Assembly: GCA_036383895.1 (NCBI GenBank)
Contig: DASVNK010000063.1
Coordinates: 1 to 64,000 of the forward strand
Direction: 5' to 3'
DNA length: 64,000 nt
DNA from: DASVNK01 sp036383895
GTDB lineage: Bacteria; Verrucomicrobiota; Verrucomicrobiia; Limisphaerales; SXQI01
Positions within the stretch are counted from its first letter, which is position 1, and each line of letters opens with the position of its first letter. This document shows positions 1 to 9,052 of the stretch, piece by piece. A program made the position numbers and the translations under genes. The notes beneath the pieces are model-generated. The model was not told the origin of the DNA. It saw only the letters and a list, made by a program, of their open reading frames with translations, and searched no databases.

Positions 1-1
1 C

Positions 2-151
2 GAGGATGTCATGCAGATCGCTTCTACCGTCCGCGGCCTGGGTGTCGTGAGAAATGAAGAAGGTAACCTGATTACCCTGGACCCTCACCCAATGAAAAAG
101 CCGTCTGCTCACGAAGATTTAAGTTTCCGTATGGAAGGAACTAAGCGGTAG
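2..151 (+). CDS. C-terminal fragment of an unrecognised protein (5' end outside window)
   Basis: Reading from base 2 there is an open frame of 49 codons ending in TAG at 149-151; the start lies upstream of the window. The tail is hydrophilic, with an acidic N-terminal half and a Lys/Arg-containing end (last residues MEGTKR). No motif I recognise is present, so no function is given. It is treated as real because the frame is open from the window edge and its composition is ordinary for a globular protein. A weak inverted repeat (AGCCC, 7-nt loop, GGGCT at 156-172) follows immediately but has no T-tract, so a terminator is not claimed. Confidence 0.6.
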   Translation, partial: EDVMQIASTVRGLGVVRNEEGNLITLDPHPMKKPSAHEDLSFRMEGTKR

Positions 152-1136
152 GAAAAGCCCGGAAACTGGGCTGCTCTCCAGTCCGTTGCAAGCGGGGAGC
201 GGCCTCTTCGATTTAGCGCCCCGACACCCATTCCGGCGGCCTATGAAATCACGATCGGGATGCTCAGCAATTTGCTGCCGCCTTCACTTTTGGCATTTTT
301 CTTTTCAGGTTGCTTGAAACGCACATCGATAAACTGGACTTCGACCCGCACGCCCATGTGGCAGATCGACTGCGATACCTTCCGCCGCACCCTCAGGCCC
401 GGAGCTTCGCGACGTCGGCGCAGAACACATGGAATTCGTAGCAGCTTTCGCCCGCGAATTTGAATTGAGCTTTGTGCAGAACGGCACGATTGTCCGCTTC
501 GAGTCTCAATCCTGATCCGAAGAAGCAATTTCCTCGGAAGATTTCTCGCAAAGGTTAATTCTCGCATTCAAAACAAAGAATAGAGCGGATGCAAATGGGT
601 CGTGGATCACCGGCAGCAGGGAGTCTCCTGAAGCACTCAGTACCTGCCCAAGGCCTATCCGGGGATTGCTACGCGAACCAGCCCAGGAGGAGCTAATCCT
701 TAAGCACCGCACGCTCTTAACGTTTCGAAGCCGTTCCAACTGCCGCCTCGTTTCTTGCACTAAAGCGATATTGTGATCGATTGCGGCTCGGGTTCGCTCA
801 ACGGATCGCAAACTTTATCTTGCGGTACGAGATTTCTCCTGCTTCCGCGGTTCGCGCGGCGAGAATGCTCGAATCTGTGAATTCGCACGATCGCACTTCG
901 AACTTTCGCATTTCGACCACCTCTCGAATCCATCGCGATCAACCTTTCCGAGGAACACATTCGAGACAGCGTTGGGGAGCGCCATTCGCTTCAGCGAACA
1001 TCGTGTCTCGGGTAACCTGCCTCGTGGCGGCCAGCGGAGCCAGGTGCAACTCTCCTTTACGTTGTAATTCGTAATTCGTAATTATTCTGTGGGGGTCGGT
1101 CAATAAATGGCGTAGTCACCTCCGCATTCTTAACGC
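152..1136. other. Gene-poor region with possible decayed coding sequence
   Basis: About 1 kb has no convincing intact gene. Between 247 and 371 one + frame reads like protein (ending ...FRLLETHIDKLDFDPHA), and from about 372 a different + frame continues plausibly to a TGA at 513-515 (AEHMEFVAAFAREFELSF). That is the pattern expected of a frameshifted remnant. The minus strand over the same bases is also open, so the reading is uncertain. At 811 down to about 700 a minus frame (RTRAAIDHNIALVQETRRQL) also looks protein-like but degenerates. Three tandem 7-mers (GTAATTC, GTAATTC, GTAATTA) occupy 1064-1084. Confidence 0.4.
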
Positions 1137-1862
1137 ATGATCTTAACAAATCATCCCGCGTTCCGCGCTGAAACTGCTGCCCCCGATCCGCCCTCCAGCC
1201 CCGTCCCCGCCCTTCGTGAATTTCGTGCTCTTCGCGGTGAAGACGTTTTCATCACTTTGTCGTTGGTTCGCGTTCATTCGTGTCCATTCATGGTTCCTTC
1301 TTCATCTTGCTCCCTCCGCTTCCGTGTATTCAGTGTGGTCCGTGGTTTACAGTCTTCAGATCGCACTTCGGACTTGGTCATTGGAAGCGTTCACACTCTT
1401 CTACGATTTTCTACGCTTTTCCACGCTATTTGCGAAGGGGGGGAGGGGCACGGTACACACTCCTTCATGTTGCTCGCCTCCTTTTCACTTCGGACCTCCC
1501 ATTTCGCATTGGGAACGGTTCGGCTTGGTTCCCTTCTGTGCCACCGGAAACGGCTCCGCAGAGTTTGCAATCTTCAACCCCGTGTGTTTTTCGAAACGAA
1601 GCACACGCAATTTCGCGCGGAAACACACGCGAATTTTTTGGTGGGCTGGCCTGCGATGTTCCTCAACTCAAAACCAAAAACTCAAAATTCAAAATTCGCG
1701 AAGGCGCGCCCCTTTCCGTGTGTCCGTTTATTCCGTGGTTTCCTTCGACGTTCGGCCTGGGTGGTCTTCGATCCGGGGAGGGTTCACTACTTCTCTCAAA
1801 GTTCCGCTCCGGGATTGTTCCGCCTCGCTTTTCCTGCCAGAATCAGACGCATCGCATCTAAA
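1137..1862. repeat. Long leader made of word-like repeats upstream of the sulfatase
   Basis: The sulfatase frame stays open across this 726-bp stretch, but the translation is rich in Phe, Ser, Arg and His, has no domain, and lies before an obvious signal peptide, so I treat it as non-coding. The DNA is built from recurring short phrases. One example is TCCGTGT followed 12-15 nt later by CCGTGGTTT, at 1321-1347 and again at 1714-1740. Others are TTCATTCGTGTCCATTCATG (1273-1292) and A-rich words with repeated CAAAATTC at 1665-1700. The phrases resemble those seen at 28.73, 59.77 and 60.39 kb. Their function is unknown. Confidence 0.5.
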
Positions 1863-3371
1863 ATGAGGAGGACTTTTCATCGCACGTTTGTTCTGTTCGC
1901 CGCATTTCTGTGCTCGCTGGCGGATGTTTCCGCGGCTGCCCAGAACGTAAAGCCGAACATCATCTTCATTCTCGCCGACGACCTCGGTTACGGGGAGCTC
2001 GGCTCCTACGACCAGCAGAAAATCAAAACTCCCAACCTCGATCGGATGGCGCGCGAAGGGATTCGGTTCACGCGTTTCTATGCGGGGTCAACGGTTTGCG
2101 CGCCGAGCCGCAGCGTTTTGATGACTGGCCAGCATACGGGGCGCACTACCGTTCGTGGGAACGCCGGCGCGAAAGATCGCCGCCCCCAAACGCTTCGCTC
2201 GAACGACGTCACCGTCGCTGAAGTGCTTAGGTCCGCTGGTTACCGCACCGGCCTGGTTGGCAAGTGGGGTCTTGGCATGAACGATGAAGGCCACCCAAAT
2301 CGGCAGGGCTTCGATTACTTCTTTGGTTTCCTAAGCCAGGTTCACGCGCATAACCATTTTCCTGATTTCCTCTGGCGCAATTCTGAAAAGGTCCGCCTGC
2401 GGAATCGCGTCGTTCCGATGGGACCTGAAGGCGAAGGGGCTGGTTACGCGACGAACGCCGTGGAATTCGCGGGCGATCTTTTTGCCGAGGAAGCGCTCGA
2501 TTTTATTGAAGGAATTACCAACAACCCCGCCCAGCCTTTCTTTCTCTACTTCGCGCCGGTCGTTCCGCACGCGAACAACGAGCGCAAACGCGCCCTCGGC
2601 AACGGCATGGAGGTTCCGGACTTCGGCCCATACGCCGACGAAAAATGGGATGACGCCACTAAAGGTCACGCCGCGATGATCACTCGCCTCGACGACGACG
2701 TGGGCCGTCTCCTGCAAAAGCTGAAACTGCTCGGCATTCATCGGAACACGCTCGTCATTTTCTCTTCCGACAACGGTCCGCACAAAGAAGGCGGCCAGGA
2801 TGAAAACTTTTTTAATCCGAGCGGCCCGCTCAACGGCTTCAAACGCGATCTGACGGACGGCGGCATTCGCGTGCCGTTCATCGCTTGGTGGCCAGGCAAA
2901 GTGCAGCCCGCAGTTTCACCTCACGTCGGCTATTTTGGCGACATGATGTCCACCTTTGCGGTACTCGCCGGCACCACACCTCCCGAAAACTTGGATTCGA
3001 TCAGCATCGTCCCCACCCTGCTCCGCTCGCGTAATCACGCGGGTCGCGCTGTTGCAAACGTCGGGCGTGCCCAACCCGAGCACCGTTTTCTTTACTTCGA
3101 ATTCCACGAAGGCGGTTTCAGCCAGGCGGTCATCCTCGACGGCAGGTGGAAAGGCATTCGCTTGAAGCGCCTGGATGCGCCGATCCAACTCTACGACCTC
3201 CAACTCGATCCTGCGGAAAAGCGCGATATCGCGGCATCCAATCATTCCGTTGTGAAACACGTCGAACTTCTCTTTCGCCGCGAGCGCACCGATTCGCCTC
3301 TCTGGCCAATCAAAGAACCTCCAGCCGAACGCCCCGAAAACCAGGCGACGCGCAACCGCAGAAATTCGTGA
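1863..3371 (+). CDS. Sulfatase (arylsulfatase family, periplasmic)
   Basis: A predicted formylglycine-dependent sulfatase of 502 residues that hydrolyses a sulfate ester, substrate unknown. ATG 1863 is chosen because it puts a signal peptide (hydrophobic stretch about residues 8-26, Ala-rich cleavage region) at the N-terminus. The mature protein then starts with PNIIFILADDLGYGELGSYD, which supplies the two metal-binding Asp (39, 40). The catalytic motif CAPSR begins at Cys79, which would be converted to formylglycine by a maturase not seen here. Further family signatures are VGKWGLG (about 140) and FSSDNGPHKEGG (about 300). The stop overlaps the start of the next gene. Sulfatases are abundant in polysaccharide-degrading Verrucomicrobiota and Planctomycetota; the actual sulfated substrate cannot be inferred. 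Confidence 0.92.
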   Translation: MRRTFHRTFVLFAAFLCSLADVSAAAQNVKPNIIFILADDLGYGELGSYDQQKIKTPNLDRMAREGIRFTRFYAGSTVCAPSRSVLMTGQHTGRTTVRGNAGAKDRRPQTLRSNDVTVAEVLRSAGYRTGLVGKWGLGMNDEGHPNRQGFDYFFGFLSQVHAHNHFPDFLWRNSEKVRLRNRVVPMGPEGEGAGYATNAVEFAGDLFAEEALDFIEGITNNPAQPFFLYFAPVVPHANNERKRALGNGMEVPDFGPYADEKWDDATKGHAAMITRLDDDVGRLLQKLKLLGIHRNTLVIFSSDNGPHKEGGQDENFFNPSGPLNGFKRDLTDGGIRVPFIAWWPGKVQPAVSPHVGYFGDMMSTFAVLAGTTPPENLDSISIVPTLLRSRNHAGRAVANVGRAQPEHRFLYFEFHEGGFSQAVILDGRWKGIRLKRLDAPIQLYDLQLDPAEKRDIAASNHSVVKHVELLFRRERTDSPLWPIKEPPAERPENQATRNRRNS

Positions 3372-4342
3372 TTACGACGGAGCAGCCGCCCCAACTGAAA
3401 CCTGAATCCGCGCCGAAGCCATCCAGGCTCGCGCGGCAATCCTCTCCCGTCGCGGTAATTCTCGGGTATCTCATTTTTGTTTTTCTCGGCGGAGCACTCG
3501 CCGCGCCTCGTTTCCACGCCGCGGCTCAATTTCTCGAATCGATCAGCTATCGCTTCTCGTTTCTGGCGGACCGGGCGTTCCATCATTTTGTCATGGGTTC
3601 GCTCATACTTTTGGCCGTCGTCGCGCTTCCCTGGCTGGTAAAAAATCTCGGGCTGAACTCCAGTTCGGTTCTTCGCCTCGACTGGAGGCGTCGCCATTGC
3701 GGCGATTCGTTGCTCGCGTTCGGCTGGAGTTTTGTTGCCGTGGCTTTGCTCGCCTGCGTTCTCATCACCTTCGAAGCGCGCACTTTTCAAACGAATCACC
3801 TCGCGGAACGTTGGATTCGCCAACTGCGGAACGCGTGCCTCTTCGCGCTGATCATCGGAATTCTGGCAGAGTTAATCTTCCGCGGTGCACTCTTTGGCGC
3901 TCTGCGACCTCGTGGTTCATTCTTCAAAGCTGCGGTTCTGAGCAGCGCTGTTTACGCGCTGGCATTTTTTGTCGAGAAACCGGAATACGCCACTCGCTGG
4001 GTGCAATGGAATTCCGGCCTGATTGTGCTCGGTCAGATGTTTGCCGGGCTGGCCAATCTTAAATCAATGATTCCCGTCGTGGTGAATCTCGTGATGCTCG
4101 GATGTTTGCTCGCGCTTCTGCGGGAGAGAACCGGCTCTTTACTTCCTTGCATCGCCCTTCACTCAGGCCTGGTCTTTTGGATCAAGTTGTTGAGCTTCGT
4201 TTCGAACCCCACAAAAAACGCAAACGCATTTTGGGGGACCGACAAAATTTACGATGGCTGGATGACTTCCATCATCCTCGTTCTCGTTTTCATTTTGATC
4301 GAGCGCACGATGGCGCCGCCCAAACCAGCTTCGGCCGAATGA
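3368..4342 (+). CDS. CPBP-like (CAAX protease/bacteriocin-processing) membrane protein, divergent
   Basis: A polytopic membrane protein of 324 residues resembling the CPBP/ABI family. The GTG start at 3368 overlaps the sulfatase stop (GTGA), and the stop overlaps the comF ATG, so the three genes are probably co-translated. Hydrophobic segments occur near residues 30-50, 75-95, 120-140, 155-180 and later. The region AELIFRGALFGAL matches the family's EExxxR motif, but the first Glu is Ala. The usual FxxxH second motif reads SAVYALAFFVEKPEY with no His, and the final HSGLVFW lacks the usual Asn. It may therefore be catalytically altered or inactive. Family assignment is from motif position and topology. 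Confidence 0.65.
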   Translation: MITTEQPPQLKPESAPKPSRLARQSSPVAVILGYLIFVFLGGALAAPRFHAAAQFLESISYRFSFLADRAFHHFVMGSLILLAVVALPWLVKNLGLNSSSVLRLDWRRRHCGDSLLAFGWSFVAVALLACVLITFEARTFQTNHLAERWIRQLRNACLFALIIGILAELIFRGALFGALRPRGSFFKAAVLSSAVYALAFFVEKPEYATRWVQWNSGLIVLGQMFAGLANLKSMIPVVVNLVMLGCLLALLRERTGSLLPCIALHSGLVFWIKLLSFVSNPTKNANAFWGTDKIYDGWMTSIILVLVFILIERTMAPPKPASAE

Positions 4343-5106
4343 GCGCGAGCCTATCTATCACATCACTCTTCACAGACGCGACCGCCCGCTTCCTCGCGCT
4401 CTTCTATCCCGATCTCTGCCAGATTTGCCGCTCGCAAAAAGCCACCTCCGCCGAATCGTACCTCTGCCAGTCTTGCCGCACGGGCAAAGAGGGCATCAAA
4501 CCGATCGAACCTCCATTCTGCAATTGCTGCGGCCTTCCGTTCGAGGGCGAGATCACCGTCACCTTCGAATGTTCCAACTGCCACGAACAGGAACTTCACT
4601 TCCGTCACGCACGCGCCGCCGCCGAATTCTCCGGCGTGGTAAAAGAAACGATTCACCGCTTCAAATACAATCACGCAATGTGGTTCGAGCCATTCCTCGG
4701 CGAACTCATCACCGCCGCCGCACAACAAGATCTAGCCACCGAGAAATGGGACTACATCGTTCCGATCCCGCTTCATTGGCGCAGACGGCACCAACGCACC
4801 TTCAATCAATCCGAACGGATCGCCCGCAGGCTCAGCAAAGCCACCGGCATCCCGCTTCAACCAAAACTCCTCAAACGCATCAAACCGACCCACACCCAAA
4901 CTCGCCTCAGCCGAGCCGAGCGCACCGAGAACGTCAAACGCGCCTTCGCTTACTCTGGCAAACAGACCCTCGATGGCGCAAACATCATTCTCATCGATGA
5001 CGTCCTGACTACCGGCGCGACCGCCAGTGCCTGTGCTAAGTTGTTGAAGCAGAATGGCGCAGACCTTGTTGACGTTTGGACTGTTGCCCGCGGTTTATGG
5101 AAGTAG
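4339..5106 (+). CDS. comF: ComF family phosphoribosyltransferase-like protein
   Basis: A 255-residue protein of the ComF/GntX family, cytoplasmic, linked in other bacteria to natural DNA uptake. The ATG at 4339 overlaps the preceding stop (ATGA). An N-terminal zinc-ribbon-like region carries Cys pairs CQIC, CQSC, CNCC and CSNC. The C-terminal phosphoribosyltransferase fold ends in the PRPP-binding loop ILIDDVLTTGATASACAKLL (about residues 215-234). The linker contains the family's NQSERIARRLS and TQTRLSRAER segments. Length and domain order are typical. The role in transformation is known for a few family members only; here it is inference. Confidence 0.9.
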   Translation: MSASLSITSLFTDATARFLALFYPDLCQICRSQKATSAESYLCQSCRTGKEGIKPIEPPFCNCCGLPFEGEITVTFECSNCHEQELHFRHARAAAEFSGVVKETIHRFKYNHAMWFEPFLGELITAAAQQDLATEKWDYIVPIPLHWRRRHQRTFNQSERIARRLSKATGIPLQPKLLKRIKPTHTQTRLSRAERTENVKRAFAYSGKQTLDGANIILIDDVLTTGATASACAKLLKQNGADLVDVWTVARGLWK

Positions 5107-5224
5107 TATGATGCGCGCCCATAACAAGACATGCAGTGGTCGCGCTCAAGTTGCCCGAGTTTAACCCGTTCCCGCGCCGCCGACGTTCACTCACCAGCTA
5201 ACCCAAAATCTTGTGACACATAAA

Positions 5225-6160
5225 ATGGCCACCACTTCTTTCACCAAGAAATCCCTCGGCGTCGAAAGCGTCGAACCGGCCGTCACTCCACCACCTGCCA
5301 CCGCGAATAACCAGTTCGCTCGCAAGCCGAAGCTCTCCACTTCCAAGTCGCGAAAAAAAGAGATTCCCGAGGGCCTTTGGGTTAAGTGTCCGAAATGCTC
5401 CACGATGCTTTATGACAAGGAGCTCGATGAGAATCTGAAAACGTGCGCGCACTGCCATCACCATTTCCCGATCGGCGCGCGCGAACGCATCCATTCACTC
5501 GTCGAAACTTGCTCCTTCGAGGAAACGGATTCGCAGATGTCCAGCCAGGACCCGCTCAAGTTCCCTTCCTATCCCGAAAAGGTTGCGAGCTACCAAAAGT
5601 CCACTGGCTTCAAGGACGCCGTCATCACCGGCACCGGCAAAATCGGTTCGCACAAAATTGCCCTGGGCGTGATGGACTTCAGTTTCCTCGGCGGTTCGAT
5701 GGGCGCGGTCGTTGGCGAAAAACTCACTCGGCTAATCGAACTCGGCACCGCCAAATCTCTCCCGGTCATCATCATCTCCACCAGCGGCGGCGCTCGCATG
5801 TATGAAGGGATGTTCAGCCTCATGCAAATGGCCAAGACCTGCGGGGCGCTCGCTTATCACGCGAAAGCTCGCCTTCCGTACATCAGCATTCTTACGCATC
5901 CAACTTACGCCGGTGTCATGGCCAGCTTCGCCAGCGTCGGGGACCTTAACCTCGCCGAACCCGGCGCGATGATCGGTTTCGCCGGCCCCCGCGTCATTAA
6001 AGACACCACGCAATCTGAACTTCCTCCCGGCTTCCAAACCGCCGAGTTCCTCCTCGATCACGGATTGATCGACGCGATCGTTCCCCGCAAAGAAATGAAG
6101 GATCGCCTCATTTTCTACCTGGACTTCATGATGCAGCGCCATCGCCCGACGGCTGCATAA
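5225..6160 (+). CDS. accD: Acetyl-CoA carboxylase carboxyltransferase beta subunit
   Basis: The beta subunit of the carboxyltransferase that moves the carboxyl group from biotin to acetyl-CoA at the start of fatty-acid synthesis. It has 311 residues from ATG 5225; a GTG four codons earlier is possible and neither has a clear ribosome binding site. The four-Cys zinc ribbon (CPKCSTMLYDKE, then CAHCHHHFP) lies near residues 55-80. It is followed by the crotonase-like core with SFLGGSMGAVVGEKL and ISTSGGARMYEGMFSLMQM, both highly conserved in AccD. A Ser/Pro-rich 45-residue N-terminal extension precedes the zinc ribbon. accB and accC lie 5 kb away on the opposite strand; accA is not in the window. 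Confidence 0.95.
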   Translation: MATTSFTKKSLGVESVEPAVTPPPATANNQFARKPKLSTSKSRKKEIPEGLWVKCPKCSTMLYDKELDENLKTCAHCHHHFPIGARERIHSLVETCSFEETDSQMSSQDPLKFPSYPEKVASYQKSTGFKDAVITGTGKIGSHKIALGVMDFSFLGGSMGAVVGEKLTRLIELGTAKSLPVIIISTSGGARMYEGMFSLMQMAKTCGALAYHAKARLPYISILTHPTYAGVMASFASVGDLNLAEPGAMIGFAGPRVIKDTTQSELPPGFQTAEFLLDHGLIDAIVPRKEMKDRLIFYLDFMMQRHRPTAA

Positions 6161-6177
6161 GAGGCGCCGTTTACCCC

Positions 6178-6206
6178 TTGACGATTCTGCTGCGAAGGCG
6201 TGGGAT
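6178..6206 (+). promoter_or_regulatory. Possible sigma-70 promoter for the TlpA-like gene
   Basis: TTGACG at 6178-6183 is followed after 17 bases by TGGGAT at 6201-6206, 22 bases before the ATG at 6228. The -35 is good and the -10 weak. A purine-rich GAAGGGA lies about 7-13 nt before the ATG. This is pattern matching only. Confidence 0.3.
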
Positions 6207-6227
6207 GTCTGCAAGAAGGGACATCTT

Positions 6228-7418
6228 ATGAAATCTATTCTTCTGTCTTTAGGGGCTGCGCTGCTCGTTCTGGCCGCACAAGCCGCAGACCTTGGCGAAT
6301 CAGCCGCAGAACTCAAAATCGCCAAGTGGGTCAAAGGCGAACCGGTCCAAATATCGGATGGCGGCGACAAACATATTTACGTCGTCGAGTTTTGGGCGAC
6401 TTGGTGTCCACCATGCCGCACCAGCATTCCGCACCTCACCGAAATCCAGAACCGCTTCAAAGATAAAAACGTCACCATCATCGGCATTACCGATGAAAAA
6501 GAGTCCACAGTGAAACCCTTCGTAAACAATCTCGGTTCGAAAATGGATTACCGCGTTGCGATCGATGAAGGCGCAACCGCCAAGGGTTATATGCAGGCCT
6601 ATGGCATCAACGGCATTCCACATGCCTTCATCGTTCAGGATAAAAAAGTGATTTGGCACGGCCACCCAATGGCAGGCCTGGACAAAACTCTCGAGGAAGT
6701 CGTTGCCGGTAAATACGACATCAACAAAGCAAAGGCCAGGTTCAAGGCCGAATCAATTCTCGAAGAATTCCAGCAGGCAGCAGCCGAAGGCGACAACGCC
6801 AAGGCGGACAAACTCGCCATTGAGCTGCAGGCGGCTGCCAAAGACGGCACTCTCGACCAGCCGTTCGATGCCGAAAAAGCGAAGAAGGAAATTCGCATCA
6901 TGGCGCTGAAGGGAATGTATCGCCAAGCCGAAGCGCAGAATCAATCTGAGAAGGCTGCTGAGTTTGAGAAGGAACTAAAGGCGCTGGACCCGACATTTGA
7001 TGCAAAACAAATGCGCGAAGAATTGGCTATGCACAAAGCGGCGGGCGCTTACTTTCAGGCCATCAGCGGCCAGGGCGAATCGGCCGATCACAAAAAACTC
7101 GGCGAAGAACTTGCGCCGAAACTGAAAGGAAATCCGGAGATTTCGAACAACATCGCGTGGGCAATTCTCACTGAGAAATCTCTTAAAGAGCGGGACGTTG
7201 AATTCGCGCTTAAAGTCGCTAAGCAGGCGGTGGAAGACTCTGCATGGAAAGCCCCTCACATCATCGACACCTACGCCCGCGCTCTTTTCGACTCCGGCAA
7301 AAAAGAAGAAGCGATTCGGACTGAAGAAAAAGCTCTCGCCGCTGCTCCGGAATCCGAGAAAGCCCAATACGAGAAAACTCTTAAGGCCTACAAGGAAGGT
7401 AAACTTCCCTCGGAATAA
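6228..7418 (+). CDS. TlpA/ResA-like thioredoxin-fold protein with long helical C-terminal half
   Basis: An exported thioxidoreductase of 396 residues. A signal peptide (MKSILLSLGAALLVLAAQAA) is followed by a TlpA-like domain with WCPPC near residues 63-67 and the cis-Pro segment GINGIPHAFIV near 125-135. The C-terminal half (about 170-396) is Ala/Lys/Glu-rich and helical, and ends in a TPR-like unit (IDTYARALFDSGKKEEAIRT). It probably works in the periplasm on protein disulfides, reading partner proteins through the helical repeat; the substrate is unknown. It stands alone on the + strand and converges with the aldolase gene across a hairpin. Confidence 0.85.
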   Translation: MKSILLSLGAALLVLAAQAADLGESAAELKIAKWVKGEPVQISDGGDKHIYVVEFWATWCPPCRTSIPHLTEIQNRFKDKNVTIIGITDEKESTVKPFVNNLGSKMDYRVAIDEGATAKGYMQAYGINGIPHAFIVQDKKVIWHGHPMAGLDKTLEEVVAGKYDINKAKARFKAESILEEFQQAAAEGDNAKADKLAIELQAAAKDGTLDQPFDAEKAKKEIRIMALKGMYRQAEAQNQSEKAAEFEKELKALDPTFDAKQMREELAMHKAAGAYFQAISGQGESADHKKLGEELAPKLKGNPEISNNIAWAILTEKSLKERDVEFALKVAKQAVEDSAWKAPHIIDTYARALFDSGKKEEAIRTEEKALAAAPESEKAQYEKTLKAYKEGKLPSE

Positions 7419-7430
7419 ATATCTTCCGCT

Positions 7431-7460
7431 AAGCTCGGTGTCTCAGCGGACGCCGAGCTT
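7431..7460. terminator. Probable bidirectional terminator hairpin
   Basis: AAGCTCGG (7431-7438) pairs with CCGAGCTT (7453-7460), with further GTC/GAC pairing inside. It lies between the stop of the TlpA-like gene and the end of the convergent aldolase gene, covering the latter's last codons. The T-tract on the + side is short (TTTAATT), so strength is uncertain. Confidence 0.5.
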
Positions 7461-8198
7461 TAATTGCTCCTGGCGGTAATGTTCGTCCGGCCTCTGCGTG
7501 ATCCGGTCCACATCTTTCTGCGCCATGAAATTGGGCCCGCCCAGCGCAGCCGCGCCCACGAATATTCGTGCCGCTTTGTCGGCCATGAGGATTGCAGACA
7601 AAACTCCTTCGACTGTCGAAGCGATCGAAATGATCCCGTGATTCTGCAGCAGGATTAACCGGGGAACGAACTCGTGGTGTTTAATGAAATGCGACGTTCG
7701 CTCTCGGATTTCGCGCGCCAACGGCACGCCCGGGTCGGTGTAAGGCACGAATACAGAGGCCGCCCCGCAACACACCACCTCGTCGGGAAATAAACGCCGC
7801 TCCGCGAAGTCTCTCCCTCGCGGCGAACACAATACCTGATTCACCGCCGTTGGATGGCAATGCCCAACGAACGAAACGTTCTCCATGGTCAACAACCACG
7901 CGTGGAATGCAGCTTCGACGCTGGGCTTTCTGTCGCCAGCACGCGCGCGCGCGCTCATTAGATCGGTCTGCACGTCAGCGTCAGAAATGGTCTTCCGATC
8001 CAGCAACGCGATGATCGGCTCGCGCCTGCAGAGCGTCAGATCGTTCTCGATCATTGTCCGGAGTGACGAGCCGCTCGCTTTGACGAGGAACTCCGTTTTT
8101 GAAACTGCGGCCGAAACATTCCCTTCGCCCAGAATCGCCAAATCAGGCGCTCCCAGCGCGTGCGCCAGTTCAAGCAGCGGCTGAACAATCTCCTTCAT
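7443..8198 (-). CDS. Class II aldolase/adducin family protein
   Basis: A 251-residue zinc-dependent aldolase/epimerase-fold protein, cytoplasmic. Metal-binding signatures are HCHP near residue 117 and the QNHG segment near residue 185. The N-terminal GEGNVSAAV and KASGSSL segments match the phosphate/substrate loops of the L-fuculose-phosphate aldolase family. Sugar-phosphate aldolase, ribulose-5-phosphate epimerase and decarboxylase roles all occur in this family, and nothing here decides between them. It is the last gene of the acc-thiE-trpA run, 7 bp downstream of trpA, so it is probably co-transcribed without a pathway link that I can see. Confidence 0.85.
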   Translation of the reverse strand: MKEIVQPLLELAHALGAPDLAILGEGNVSAAVSKTEFLVKASGSSLRTMIENDLTLCRREPIIALLDRKTISDADVQTDLMSARARAGDRKPSVEAAFHAWLLTMENVSFVGHCHPTAVNQVLCSPRGRDFAERRLFPDEVVCCGAASVFVPYTDPGVPLAREIRERTSHFIKHHEFVPRLILLQNHGIISIASTVEGVLSAILMADKAARIFVGAAALGGPNFMAQKDVDRITQRPDEHYRQEQLKLGVR

Positions 8199-8205
8199 CG
8201 CTGAG

Positions 8206-9006
8206 CTAAACGGTCTTCACGGCATCCACCAACTGCTTCGTAAAGCCGCTGACTTTTGCGACCAGGTCTGCCGATTTCCCATGCTCCGCGATTTGGTTCA
8301 CAACAGCGCTGCCCACTACGATTGCTTCGGCATGTTGTGCGACGGCGCGCGCCTGGTCTGGATTGGAGATGCCGAAACCAATCGCGACGGGCAGCGGGGT
8401 GTGGGCGCGAATCTTCCCGGTCATGTCTCCGATATTCTGCGCCAGAGTGGTTTGCATTCCGGTCACGCCTTCGCGCGAAACGTAGTAAATAAATCCAGTG
8501 CCGCGCTTTACGATGAGCCCGATGCGTTCCTCTGGGGTCGTTGGTGCAACCAGGTAGATTGTAGCGAGCCCATGCTGTTTCATGAGCGCCTCGTAATTGC
8601 CGGACTCTTCGGGAGGCAAATCGAGGACGAGTAATCCATCAACTCCCGCCCGCGTCGATCGCGCGATGAATTCTTCTACGCCGCAGCGGTGCAACAAATT
8701 GTAATAGATGTAGAGAACGATCGGGATCTGCGATGCCTTCCGGATTTCCGATACCGTTTCCAGAACCTTGGACGGGGTTGTGCCGGACTCCAAGCCGCGT
8801 TGGGCGGCGAGTTGGTTCACTAAACCATCGGCAAGTGGGTCGCTGAAGGGGACTCCAAGTTCGAGGACATCTACACCAATTTGATCGAACGCGAGAGCGA
8901 GTTCCCGAGTGGCAGTGAGATGCGGATCCCCTGCTCCTATGTAAACGACGAAGCCTTTTTTCTTCTCGCGTTTTAAGCGTTCAAATCTTTCCGTGATCCG
9001 GTTCAT
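8206..9006 (-). CDS. trpA: Tryptophan synthase alpha subunit
   Basis: TrpA (266 residues) cleaves indole-3-glycerol phosphate to indole and glyceraldehyde 3-phosphate, passing indole to TrpB. ATG at 9006 is chosen over an in-frame start 14 codons upstream because family proteins begin with the NRITERFERLKREKKKGF type of sequence. Signatures are GVDVLELGVPFSDPLADG (catalytic Glu and Asp), GVDGLLVLDLPPEE (second catalytic Asp), GTGFIYYVSREGVTG, and VAIGFGISNPDQA with AIVVGSAVV for phosphate binding. trpB and other trp genes are absent, so the pathway is split in this genome. It sits between thiE and the aldolase gene. Confidence 0.95.
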   Translation of the reverse strand: MNRITERFERLKREKKKGFVVYIGAGDPHLTATRELALAFDQIGVDVLELGVPFSDPLADGLVNQLAAQRGLESGTTPSKVLETVSEIRKASQIPIVLYIYYNLLHRCGVEEFIARSTRAGVDGLLVLDLPPEESGNYEALMKQHGLATIYLVAPTTPEERIGLIVKRGTGFIYYVSREGVTGMQTTLAQNIGDMTGKIRAHTPLPVAIGFGISNPDQARAVAQHAEAIVVGSAVVNQIAEHGKSADLVAKVSGFTKQLVDAVKTV

Positions 9007-9052
9007 CTCGCGGGTGGGAGCTTGCCAAGCTGCGGAAGCTAGTGACAAGAGA

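Noticed and set aside
1137..1862. N-terminal extension of the sulfatase
   Set aside because: The added 242 residues are low in acidic residues, have no domain, and lie before an obvious signal peptide.
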